Shown here piece by piece: positions 16,093-22,371 of a DNA stretch of 24,924 bases. Below the pieces are notes generated by a model, which was given only the letters and a program-made list of their open reading frames with translations, did no database searches and had not been told where the DNA came from. A program made the position numbers and the translations under genes. Location of the stretch: contig JAGOUK010000002.1 of the NCBI GenBank assembly GCA_018061225.1, forward strand, positions 1 to 24,924. The letters run 5' to 3'. This DNA is from Candidatus Omnitrophota bacterium (GTDB taxonomy: Bacteria > Omnitrophota > Gorgyraeia > 2-02-FULL-51-18 > JAGOUK01). The stretch's first letter is position 1. Every line of letters starts with the position of its first letter.

Positions 16093-17786
16093 GCGCCGAC
16101 GAGGATGGGCGGCACGGGCGCGGGCGCCTCGGGCCGGTCATTGGGAAGGCGGATCATTTTGTGCTGGCGGTGCAAATCCAGCATAAAATTAATATTTTTT
16201 AAACCAATCGTCCAAATATTGAGGTTCTTAGCCAAAAGTTTTGCGTTGCCGTCCATGCCGTCCAGATAAAGGATCATCGCCCGCGACTTGCTGCGCGGCG
16301 AGGTCTTGGTTTCGGTTAAAAAATTGCGCACATCCCGCTCAGTGACCGGACGCATAAATGCGCGAATATCCCATACTGACCGCGCTCCTGATGCGGCAAT
16401 CCGGCACATCCCGTCATCACGCGATTGAACAGCGACACGGCTCATGCAAGGCAGCAGGCGGGATTTTCCCTCCCACTCTACCCGATCTCCTGAGAAAGAC
16501 GCGATCAGCGATTCTAGGCGATCGGTGTCGGGAAGCGCGTTCGACCGCAGGAATGATTCCATGACCGACTCCAGATCTTTGATAAACAAAAACGACCGGG
16601 AGGGCGCATCAACGGCAAGCGAAAGATCCCGGTGCCGATAAACCGTGCTGATCCAAAAACGAAACATCTGATCCGGCAATGAGTAGAGCGATCCGTTCTT
16701 AACGACCAGATCGTCTTCAATGAGCGCGGCCAATTGACGCAGGCACTCCGCCTGACTGCGGCCGATCTTAAGCGCCAACTCCTTCACCCGGCAAGCGCCG
16801 TTTCCTAGCTCCAACAGCATCTGGCGGTAGGATCCGGACACACGGACATCGGTCCAGCGGGACAGTCGCTTCACAAAACACTGATTCAGAATGCCGTCCG
16901 CATCGAAGAGAGCCCGCTTGAACGCGCCGAACACCATGGAGCGCGTCACCTGGCCGCTCATTTGGCGCTCAGTTTCTTCGCGCATAAGCCTCGTGAGAAC
17001 GTTCAAATAAAAGGGGTGGCCGTCCGTGCTGGCTGTGACAAAACACCGTGTCGGCGCATCCATCACGGCGGGCTCGAGACTCCGCTCGATAAAGCGGCTC
17101 GATGTGGCGTAATCAAAAGACCCGAGATCAATTCTCTCAAAATGGCCAAAAAGGAGCGCTAGCTTCTGAGCGAGGATCTCTCTGGCAAGTCTCACCGAAG
17201 AGCTGAGCAGGATGTACTGAGTATCCTTCTGCACCATGAGGCGCTTGCCGAACACCTGAAAGGCGTGCTTGACCGGGAAGTCTCCCAGACGATGAAATTC
17301 ATCCAGAATCACGACGCAACGGCGGTTGGTTTCGCGGAACACATGCGTTGGCATTTCTAGGAGCGAAACGTAAGCCTTGTCCGCGTCGCCTTTTTGAAGC
17401 AGTGCAAAAACTGCCTTGGCCGCGGATGCGGTCTGGGGAATTTTTTTGTCCGCACATGCAATCAAAGCATCCCAATCTGTTGCGGCAGCGGCCTCGCTTC
17501 CGGAGTCAGCCCCGGCTAGCGCCTGAAACAACAAAATACGGCAAAAGTGCTGAACAAATGTATCGAAGGAGTGCGAGGTGAGATCAATGTAAACGGGCAA
17601 CACCCGACCATCCCGTGAGGTGTGGAGGTGCTGAAGCAGGATGGACGTCTTGCCCAGACGCTCCTCGCCAATGATGGCCAGGTTCTGTCGGTAACCGTCT
17701 CGATGGGCAAGAACGCGCTTATTTAGGGTTTCGAGGATCTCCTCACGACCGAAGAAGAGACTCCCGACAACAGGGTCAGAAAACAT
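16089..17786 (-). CDS. Archaeal-type (STAND/AAA) ATPase with distinct C-terminal domain
   Basis: The 565-aa product has a Walker A loop IIGEERLGKTSIL near 38-50, a Walker B CVVILDEFHRL near 157-167, and an Arg-bearing sensor region (LLSSSVRLAREIL). The N-terminal entry MFSDPVVGSLFFGREEILETL is typical of the archaeal ATPase family (PF01637-like). A winged-helix part at about 315-370 (VKELALKIGRSQAECLRQLAAL) and a C-terminal region of about 400-565 follow. The latter includes SVWDIRAFMRPVTERDV and MILYLDGMDGNAKLLAKNLNIW; it resembles the nuclease-like domains attached to such ATPases, but a full PD-(D/E)xK triad is not visible. It starts the operon that includes the GAF/HD-GYP gene, with which it overlaps by 4 nt. 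Confidence 0.85.
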   Translation of the reverse strand: MFSDPVVGSLFFGREEILETLNKRVLAHRDGYRQNLAIIGEERLGKTSILLQHLHTSRDGRVLPVYIDLTSHSFDTFVQHFCRILLFQALAGADSGSEAAAATDWDALIACADKKIPQTASAAKAVFALLQKGDADKAYVSLLEMPTHVFRETNRRCVVILDEFHRLGDFPVKHAFQVFGKRLMVQKDTQYILLSSSVRLAREILAQKLALLFGHFERIDLGSFDYATSSRFIERSLEPAVMDAPTRCFVTASTDGHPFYLNVLTRLMREETERQMSGQVTRSMVFGAFKRALFDADGILNQCFVKRLSRWTDVRVSGSYRQMLLELGNGACRVKELALKIGRSQAECLRQLAALIEDDLVVKNGSLYSLPDQMFRFWISTVYRHRDLSLAVDAPSRSFLFIKDLESVMESFLRSNALPDTDRLESLIASFSGDRVEWEGKSRLLPCMSRVAVQSRDDGMCRIAASGARSVWDIRAFMRPVTERDVRNFLTETKTSPRSKSRAMILYLDGMDGNAKLLAKNLNIWTIGLKNINFMLDLHRQHKMIRLPNDRPEAPAPVPPILVGA

Positions 17787-17827
17787 GTAATTTTTTATTA
17801 AGCTCTGGGTAAAATTTCCGTGTGCGT

Positions 17828-17856
17828 ATTCTACTGCCGCACCAAACCACCGTCAA
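17828..17856 (-). promoter_or_regulatory. Sigma70-type promoter of the ATPase-HD-GYP unit
   Basis: On the minus strand TTGACG (17851-17856, five of six) is followed after exactly 17 nt by TAGAAT (17828-17833, five of six). The predicted start is near 17821, giving a leader of about 34 nt to the ATG at 17786. The leader is AT-rich and has no clear ribosome site. This is one of the two best classical promoters in the window. Confidence 0.65.
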
Positions 17857-17895
17857 CCCGCAAAGACCAGAAATCGGACACCGCCCGCACGAGTA

Positions 17896-18000
17896 ATCCT
17901 TTGCTCAGAAGGCGTTAGATCCAAGGCGCTTCGACGCAGGCGTACCAGCGGTACGTCAAGGAGAAGCAACGCCGCAGATGATGCCTTATGAGCAAAGGAT
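17896..18000. repeat. Palindromic element A beside tRNA-Gly (105 nt)
   Basis: Two 51-nt arms flank an AGC centre. The outer 18 nt pair at 17 of 18 positions (ATCCTTTGCTCA at the outer end), the inner 6 nt pair perfectly (CGTACC/GGTACG), and the middle about 25 nt pairs poorly in register. It abuts the tRNA: its last base is 18000 and the CCA end of the tRNA is 18001-18003. It is similar to element B in length, centre and parts of sequence, in the opposite orientation. No U-tract follows, so it is not a classical terminator. A small non-autonomous mobile element (REPIN or MITE type) or an RNA-processing hairpin is possible. Confidence 0.7.
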
Positions 18001-18074
18001 TGGAGCGACCTGCGAGAATCGAACTCGCGTCTCGAGCTTGGGAAGCTCGGGTATTGCCACTATACGAAGGTCGC
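18001..18074 (-). tRNA. tRNA-Gly (anticodon CCC), CCA encoded
   Basis: The minus-strand sequence folds as a cloverleaf. The 7-bp acceptor GCGACCT pairs with AGGTCGC, the discriminator is T and CCA is encoded. The D-stem GTAT/ATAC encloses AGTGGCA. The anticodon stem CGAGC/GCTCG has the loop TTCCCAA, giving anticodon CCC for GGG codons. The variable loop is AGAC, and the T-arm GCGAG/CTCGC has the loop TTCGAAT. The total is 71 nt plus CCA, normal for bacterial glycine tRNA. No promoter is evident upstream, so it may be read from the PfkB unit or from within the palindrome that ends 4 nt away. Confidence 0.95.
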
Positions 18075-18078
18075 AATG

Positions 18079-18185
18079 GCGTTCTGCTGAAAAAACCGTG
18101 TCTGCGTCGTTGCTCGGGCGCTTGCGTAGCGCTGCTACGCTGCGCTTCCTCGCGCCTAGCATCCACGGCTTTTTGAGCAGAACGC
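18079..18185. repeat. Palindromic element B beside tRNA-Gly (107 nt)
   Basis: Two 52-nt arms flank a GCT centre. The outer 22 nt pair at 20 of 22 (GCGTTCTGCT at the outer end, then an A-tract and CCGTG), and the inner 7 nt pair perfectly (GCGTAGC/GCTACGC). Compared with the reverse strand of element A it shares TCTGCG-x-CGTTGCT at the same distance from the centre, GCGCCT-x-G-x-ATC in the other arm, and the TGAGCA near the outer stem. So A and B belong to one family in inverted orientation around the tRNA. It lies 4 nt before the 5' end of the tRNA on the minus strand. Confidence 0.7.
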
Positions 18186-18233
18186 GGCCAAAAACCGAAC
18201 CTCAATCCATGACTACTGACCCGCTTAGCCGCC

Positions 18234-18265
18234 GCTGCGCGGCGCTCGTGCTGGCTGCGCGGCGC
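18234..18265. repeat. Direct repeat of 12 nt between PfkB gene and tRNA
   Basis: GCTGCGCGGCGC occurs at 18234-18245 and again at 18254-18265 (20-nt period, 8-nt spacer). The stretch is very GC-rich and lies just after the stop of the PfkB-family gene. It may be a remnant of a third related element or simple GC slippage; no function is assigned. The rest of 18186-18275 holds nothing I recognise. Confidence 0.4.
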
Positions 18266-18275
18266 CGAGCTGCCC

Positions 18276-19205
18276 TTACAGCAAAAGGGTCTTGCGGTAT
18301 TCTACCAAACGTTTTTGGATTTCGGCGGGTTTGAGCGCGGCGAGGCGTTTGACGCTAAAGCTTTGGACATTGAAGGACGCGACCACGGAGCCGTGTAAAA
18401 TGGCCTCACGGATATCCTTGGGTTTGGGCTTGTCGCATTTGGCAAGATATCCCAGAAAGCCGCCGGCGAAAGAATCTCCGGCACCGGTCGGGTCCATCAC
18501 ATTGTCCAAGAGATAGGCCGGGATCGCAAAATGTCCCTCGGCCGTAAAACAGATAGCCCCGTACTCCCCGCGCTTCACCACAACGATCTTGGGACCAAGC
18601 TTAAAGAGGCGCTGGACGGCTTTGAGGAGATGTGCCTCCCCTGACCATTGACGAATCTCGCCATCGTTCATCAGAACAATATCCACGTGGCGGAGGACCC
18701 GCTCCAAAGACTTGGGAGCGCTTTCGATCCAAAAGTTCATGGTGTCGCAGGCCACCCACTTGGGCTTGCGCGATTGCTGAAGCACACTCCACTGCAGGTC
18801 GGGGTGAATGTTGGCCAAAAAAAGATGCGGCGCGTGGAGATGCTGTTTCATCAACACGGGCTTAAAGCTCTCAAACACATTGAGCTCGGTCTTTAGCGTA
18901 ATGGCGCGATTGAGATCCTTTTCGTAGTAACCCTTCCAATGAAACGTTTTGCCCTGCTCGACCAAGAGCCCGTCGATCTGAATCCCAAGCTTCTTCAAAA
19001 GCTGGATATGCTCCTGGGGAAAATCATGCCCCACTACTCCCACGAGATGCACGGGGCAAAAAAACCGCGCCGCCGCCGAAAAGTAAACCGCCGATCCGCC
19101 AAGCGACCGTTCCGCAACACCGAACGGTGTTTTGACCGAATCCAGGGCGACAGAGCCGACAACGACCAGGTCGCGTGAACCGCTATGAGTTTTGACTTTT
19201 TTCAT
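18276..19205 (-). CDS. PfkB family carbohydrate/nucleoside kinase
   Basis: The 309-aa product is a PfkB/ribokinase-fold enzyme. It has the N-terminal GSVALDSV strand near 17-24, the glycine pair LGGSAVYFSAAA near 35-46, and the C-terminal PfkB signature DPTGAGDSFAGGF near 238-250, with D244 as catalytic base and the anion-hole glycines present. The substrate cannot be read from these motifs. Although it sits in an operon with gmhA and rfaE2, it does not look like the HldE kinase domain (RfaE1), whose N-terminus differs, so it should not be assumed to supply the heptose kinase step. A GAGGAG site lies 9 nt before the ATG, which overlaps the thiE stop (ATGA). It is the last gene before the tRNA and repeats. 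Confidence 0.9.
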   Translation of the reverse strand: MKKVKTHSGSRDLVVVGSVALDSVKTPFGVAERSLGGSAVYFSAAARFFCPVHLVGVVGHDFPQEHIQLLKKLGIQIDGLLVEQGKTFHWKGYYEKDLNRAITLKTELNVFESFKPVLMKQHLHAPHLFLANIHPDLQWSVLQQSRKPKWVACDTMNFWIESAPKSLERVLRHVDIVLMNDGEIRQWSGEAHLLKAVQRLFKLGPKIVVVKRGEYGAICFTAEGHFAIPAYLLDNVMDPTGAGDSFAGGFLGYLAKCDKPKPKDIREAILHGSVVASFNVQSFSVKRLAALKPAEIQKRLVEYRKTLLL

Positions 19206-19864
19206 CGAATGATCTCCTCTTTGATCAATAAATCTTTGAGCTTCCTGGCGGCTTGCTGAACATCGGCTGCGTCTTGAACCGCCCGCACCACCGCCAAACG
19301 TGACGCGCCCAATGTGATCACTTGCGGGGCGGTTGAGAAATCGATTCCGCCGATCGCAAAAAATGGCTGGTCGAAAGTTCCTAAAATACCCTTAATCCGG
19401 TCCGGGCCAACGGCTCGGTAGTCGGGCTTGGTCGGCGTCGAAAACATCGGTCCAAAGCCCAGATAATCCACATCCTCGCGGCCGGCGGCAACGGCCTGAT
19501 CAATGGAATGCGTCGACTTTCCGATCAGGAGGTCCGCGCCCACTATCCGGCGTACTTCGCCAACACTCAGATCGTCCTGACCCACGTGAACCCCATCCGC
19601 ACCGGAGTCCAATGCCGCCCGAGCATCGTCATTGACGATAAACAGCGCTCCCAGGCTTTGAACCACCGCGCCGACCGAACGGGCTCGGCGGACCAGCTCG
19701 GACTGATCGGCACCCTTCATACGCAATTGAATGATATCCGCGCCGCCCAAAACAGCCTCGCGGGCGATTTCTTCGGCGGGTCGACCGCTCGCGCTGGCGC
19801 CGCCCAGCACCACATACAGACGAGCCGTGTTAAGCTTTGCTTTTCTCGTAGTCATACACTTCAA
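19202..19864 (-). CDS. thiE: Thiamine-phosphate synthase
   Basis: The 220-aa product shows the ThiE TIM-barrel motifs: QLRMK near 46-50, IVNDDARAA near 76-84, GADGVHVGQDD near 88-98, GKSTHS near 114-119, and YLGFGPMFSTPTK near 133-145. It joins HMP pyrophosphate and thiazole phosphate into thiamine phosphate. It starts inside the 3' end of thiD2; an ATG at 19853-19855 (MTTRK) is also possible and would shorten the overlap. In several bacteria a ThiD2-ThiE fusion exists as one protein, so this pair may be a natural split or a recent frame change. No TPP riboswitch is seen, and its place in the middle of a chain makes one unlikely. Confidence 0.95.
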   Translation of the reverse strand: MKCMTTRKAKLNTARLYVVLGGASASGRPAEEIAREAVLGGADIIQLRMKGADQSELVRRARSVGAVVQSLGALFIVNDDARAALDSGADGVHVGQDDLSVGEVRRIVGADLLIGKSTHSIDQAVAAGREDVDYLGFGPMFSTPTKPDYRAVGPDRIKGILGTFDQPFFAIGGIDFSTAPQVITLGASRLAVVRAVQDAADVQQAARKLKDLLIKEEIIR

Positions 19865-20249
19865 AACGAAGACGTTTGATCCGGACGCTCAACCCGGCGT
19901 CCACCAGCTTCAGAACCTCCTCAAGCACCCGCAGTGATTCCTTCACCCGCTGCAGATTGGCAAAATAGATATCCGACGTGTCCGCTCGAACTTTTTCGTG
20001 CCGGTGCGGCGCGCGCCCCCCGTCTTTAGAGATGTCTCGCCCGCCCAACAAAGCCTTGCGGGGCAATTCTTTTAGAACCCCGGTCACTGTGTGGCGGATT
20101 GACCGCAATCGCGACGCGCGCGCTTGTGCGCGGACACCGAATCGTTCCAAATCCTCACAGACTCTCAGACCTTCCCGAACCCGATTAAAGTTGGCATCCA
20201 GCAGCGTCCAGCAGGCGCGCGGCACCGTTCCGCGGGCCGCGGGACTCAT
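19830..20249 (-). CDS. thiD2: ThiD2-type HMP-phosphate kinase domain
   Basis: The 139-aa product matches the ThiD2 domain, known fused to the N-terminus of ThiE or free: LLDANFNRVREGLRVCEDLERF near 16-37, RLRSIRHTV near 47-55, then VRADTSDIYFANLQRVKESL and RVLEEVLKLVD near 87-115. ThiD2 phosphorylates HMP phosphate to HMP pyrophosphate, the substrate of ThiE (established for the family). The frame ends in TAA and overlaps the ThiE start by 35 nt in a different frame, while its own ATG overlaps the rfaE2 stop (ATGA). A classical ThiD is not in the window, so this gene likely provides that step. Confidence 0.85.
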   Translation of the reverse strand: MSPAARGTVPRACWTLLDANFNRVREGLRVCEDLERFGVRAQARASRLRSIRHTVTGVLKELPRKALLGGRDISKDGGRAPHRHEKVRADTSDIYFANLQRVKESLRVLEEVLKLVDAGLSVRIKRLRFEVYDYEKSKA

Positions 20250-20719
20250 TTGCCCTTCCCGCGGATTTTATCGATGATGGAAGTGGTTGAGCGGCCCTTG
20301 ATAAAAAGGCCTGAGATGACTTTGCCGCCGCGCGCTTCAACGGTATCGGCGCCAACAATGCTGCCGGTGGACCAATCGCCGCCTTTGATCAGAACATCCG
20401 GCTGGACTTTACGAATCAGCCGCGCGGGGGTGTCTTCGCCAAAGGCGATCACGCAGTCAACGGGTCTTAAATTTTCTAACAAAAGTTTTCTCTCCGCGAG
20501 CGGAAGAATGGGCCGGGTATGCCCCTTGAGGCGGCGGGTGGAAGCGTCGGAGTTAACGCCCACCACCAAAAAATCGCCAAAGGATTTGGCTTGTTTTAAA
20601 AATTGAACATGACCGGAATGAATCAGGTCGTAGCAGCCGTTGGTAAAAACGATGGTGTGTCCGGAGCGGCGGGCGGAGGCAATGCGCTTAAAGGGGTCTT
20701 GCTGGCCCTTCCGCTTCAT
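20246..20719 (-). CDS. rfaE2: Heptose-1-phosphate adenylyltransferase (RfaE2/HldE C-domain)
   Basis: The product is 157 aa from the ATG at 20717-20719. The nucleotidyltransferase motif TNGCYDLIHSGH is at 26-37, VVGVNSDAS follows, then DVLIKGGDW, and near the end GRSTTSII, all typical of the adenylyltransferase half of HldE. It makes ADP-D-glycero-beta-D-manno-heptose for lipopolysaccharide core. The kinase half (RfaE1) is absent from this gene, so a separate kinase is needed elsewhere. An upstream in-frame ATG at 20752 would overlap gmhA by 23 nt; the later ATG, 10 nt after the gmhA stop, is preferred, though neither has a clear ribosome site. Confidence 0.9.
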   Translation of the reverse strand: MKRKGQQDPFKRIASARRSGHTIVFTNGCYDLIHSGHVQFLKQAKSFGDFLVVGVNSDASTRRLKGHTRPILPLAERKLLLENLRPVDCVIAFGEDTPARLIRKVQPDVLIKGGDWSTGSIVGADTVEARGGKVISGLFIKGRSTTSIIDKIRGKGK

Positions 20720-20729
20720 GGCTGAAGGC

Positions 20730-21311
20730 CTAGCCGGCGGCCACAGCTTCATCCACCAATCGGCACAGAAGATGTCCGATGGCGATGTGGCATTCTTGAA
20801 TATGCGCGGTGCGCTCCACAGGAACCACGATTGGAATGTCCGCGATTCGGGCCAGTTCCCCGCCGCTGCGGCCCGTGAGACCGATGGTCTTGAGCCCCTT
20901 GGCCTTGGCGGCCAAAATCGCTTGATTCACGTTCTTGGAATTACCGCTGGTCGAAATACCGAAGGCAATATCGCCGGCAACCCCCAACGCTTCCACCTGA
21001 CGCGAAAAAATAGCGTCAAAGGCATAATCATTGGCGACCGCCGTCAGGATTGAAGTGTCGGTGGTGAGGGCGATTGCCGGCAGGGCGCGGCGCTCCGTCT
21101 CATAGCGACCGACAAATTCCGCCGCCAAATGCTGCGCGTCGCTCGCGGAACCACCGTTACCAAAGAAAAGCGTTTTGTTGCCGGCCATCACGGCCGCAAC
21201 AATCGCCTGCCCGGCCGATTCCAGCGCGGGCATGAGGGTATCCAGCACGCGGCGCTTGGCCGCGATGCTGGATTCCAAATGCTCGCGAATGACGCCCTGC
21301 ATATTGGACAT
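20730..21311 (-). CDS. gmhA: Phosphoheptose isomerase
   Basis: The 193-aa product is a SIS-fold GmhA. FFGNGGSASDAQHLAAEFVGRY lies near 49-70 (read in pieces), with E65 in the position of the catalytic Glu of E. coli GmhA. ISTSGNSKNV near 118-127 is the phosphosugar loop, and ECHIAIGHLL near the C-terminus carries the catalytic His candidate. It converts sedoheptulose 7-phosphate to D-glycero-D-manno-heptose 7-phosphate, the first step of heptose synthesis. The ATG shares one base with the pfk stop (TAATG), and rfaE2 follows. The pair supports an outer membrane with heptose-containing lipopolysaccharide or another heptosylated glycan. Confidence 0.95.
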   Translation of the reverse strand: MSNMQGVIREHLESSIAAKRRVLDTLMPALESAGQAIVAAVMAGNKTLFFGNGGSASDAQHLAAEFVGRYETERRALPAIALTTDTSILTAVANDYAFDAIFSRQVEALGVAGDIAFGISTSGNSKNVNQAILAAKAKGLKTIGLTGRSGGELARIADIPIVVPVERTAHIQECHIAIGHLLCRLVDEAVAAG

Positions 21312-22339
21312 TATCCGAAGAACTTCTGCGCCATCTTATAGAGCTCTTTGTCCACGACCTTGAGTTTCTTCGTTGCGTCGGCGATTTTCACCGCAGCGAT
21401 CTCGGTCCCGCGAAGCGCGACCATGTAGCCGTATTTCTTCTGCTTCACGAGTTCCACGGCCTTCACGCCGAAGCGAGTTCCGAGCACGCGGTCAAATGCC
21501 GTCGGAGAACCGCCGCGCTGGATATGACCGAGTTCCGTGACGCGGGTCTCAAAGCCCGTGCGTTTTTCAATTTCTTTGCCAAGGGTGTGCGAAATTCCGC
21601 CCAACAGCACATGACCAAAGGAATCCTTCTTCTGCTGCTTGAGCACCAAGTCCCATCCCTTGATCTGCGCGCCTTCAGCCACCACGACAATGCTGAAGCT
21701 CTTGCCGCGCGCGTGACGCTTCTGGATGGTGCTGACAATCTCATCCATGGTCATCGCGAATTCGGGAAGCAGAATCACGTCGGCGCCGCCCGCGAGTCCG
21801 GCGTGAAGCGCAATCCAGCCGGCATGACGGCCCATCACTTCAACCACCATGATGCGGTGGTGGCTCTCTGCCGTTGTATGAAGACGGTCGATCGCTTCCA
21901 TGACGATGTTCACGGCCGTATCAAACCCAAAGGTGTAGTCCGTACCCGAGAGATCGTTGTCGATGGTTTTTGGCACGCCGACAACCGGGAATCCCTCAGC
22001 CGACAGCTTCGTCGCCACGCCCAGCGTGTCCTCGCCGCCGATCGCGATGAGGGCGTCCAGATTGAGACCCTTCCAATTTTTCTTAAGATTCGCGAGGGCT
22101 TCCTTATCCTTATAGGGATTGGTGCGGCTTGTTCCCAGAATCGTGCCGCCACGGTGAAGGATGCCGGTCACCGTAGTCATATTGAGCTCCATGGCCGGGA
22201 GATTGTTCACCAAACCCGCCCATCCGTTCCGCAAACCAACAATCTCATCTCCGTAAGGCGAAGCCGCGCGCACGATCGCGCGTATAACTGGATTCAACCC
22301 GGGACAATCTCCGCCGCCTGTGAGGACTCCGATTCTCAT
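21311..22339 (-). CDS. pfp: 6-phosphofructokinase, PPi/mixed-substrate type
   Basis: The 342-aa product keeps the PFK core: GVLTGGGDCPGLN near 4-16, TIDNDL at 125-130, MGRHAGW, and the fructose-6-phosphate loop. Two markers speak for pyrophosphate use: the ATP-type GGDGS is GGEDT here (101-105, with D104 where ATP enzymes have Gly), and K124 (PKTIDND) stands where ATP enzymes have Gly. This combination is seen in the mixed-substrate/PPi group, for example the actinobacterial enzymes. PPi enzymes are reversible and can serve glycolysis and gluconeogenesis. A GAGAAAGG site precedes the ATG by 7 nt. It sits between accC (32 nt) and gmhA. Confidence 0.93.
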   Translation of the reverse strand: MRIGVLTGGGDCPGLNPVIRAIVRAASPYGDEIVGLRNGWAGLVNNLPAMELNMTTVTGILHRGGTILGTSRTNPYKDKEALANLKKNWKGLNLDALIAIGGEDTLGVATKLSAEGFPVVGVPKTIDNDLSGTDYTFGFDTAVNIVMEAIDRLHTTAESHHRIMVVEVMGRHAGWIALHAGLAGGADVILLPEFAMTMDEIVSTIQKRHARGKSFSIVVVAEGAQIKGWDLVLKQQKKDSFGHVLLGGISHTLGKEIEKRTGFETRVTELGHIQRGGSPTAFDRVLGTRFGVKAVELVKQKKYGYMVALRGTEIAAVKIADATKKLKVVDKELYKMAQKFFG

Positions 22340-22371
22340 GTTATTGCCTTTCTCTTAAGTGACCGTGGATT

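Noticed and set aside
17896..18185. Attachment site of an integrated element at tRNA-Gly
   Set aside because: No integrase gene and no duplicated tRNA 3' end nearby; the flanking structures are palindromes, not direct repeats of the tRNA end.
18186..18275. Possible third palindrome of the same family
   Set aside because: The GC-rich stretch with a 12-nt direct repeat lacks the paired arms and the shared blocks of elements A and B.
18276..19205. PfkB-family gene as the missing heptose kinase rfaE1
   Set aside because: The N-terminal motif and overall sequence do not look like the HldE kinase domain; position alone is not enough.
19202..20249. TPP riboswitch upstream of the thiamine genes
   Set aside because: The genes overlap their upstream neighbours, leaving no leader for a riboswitch.
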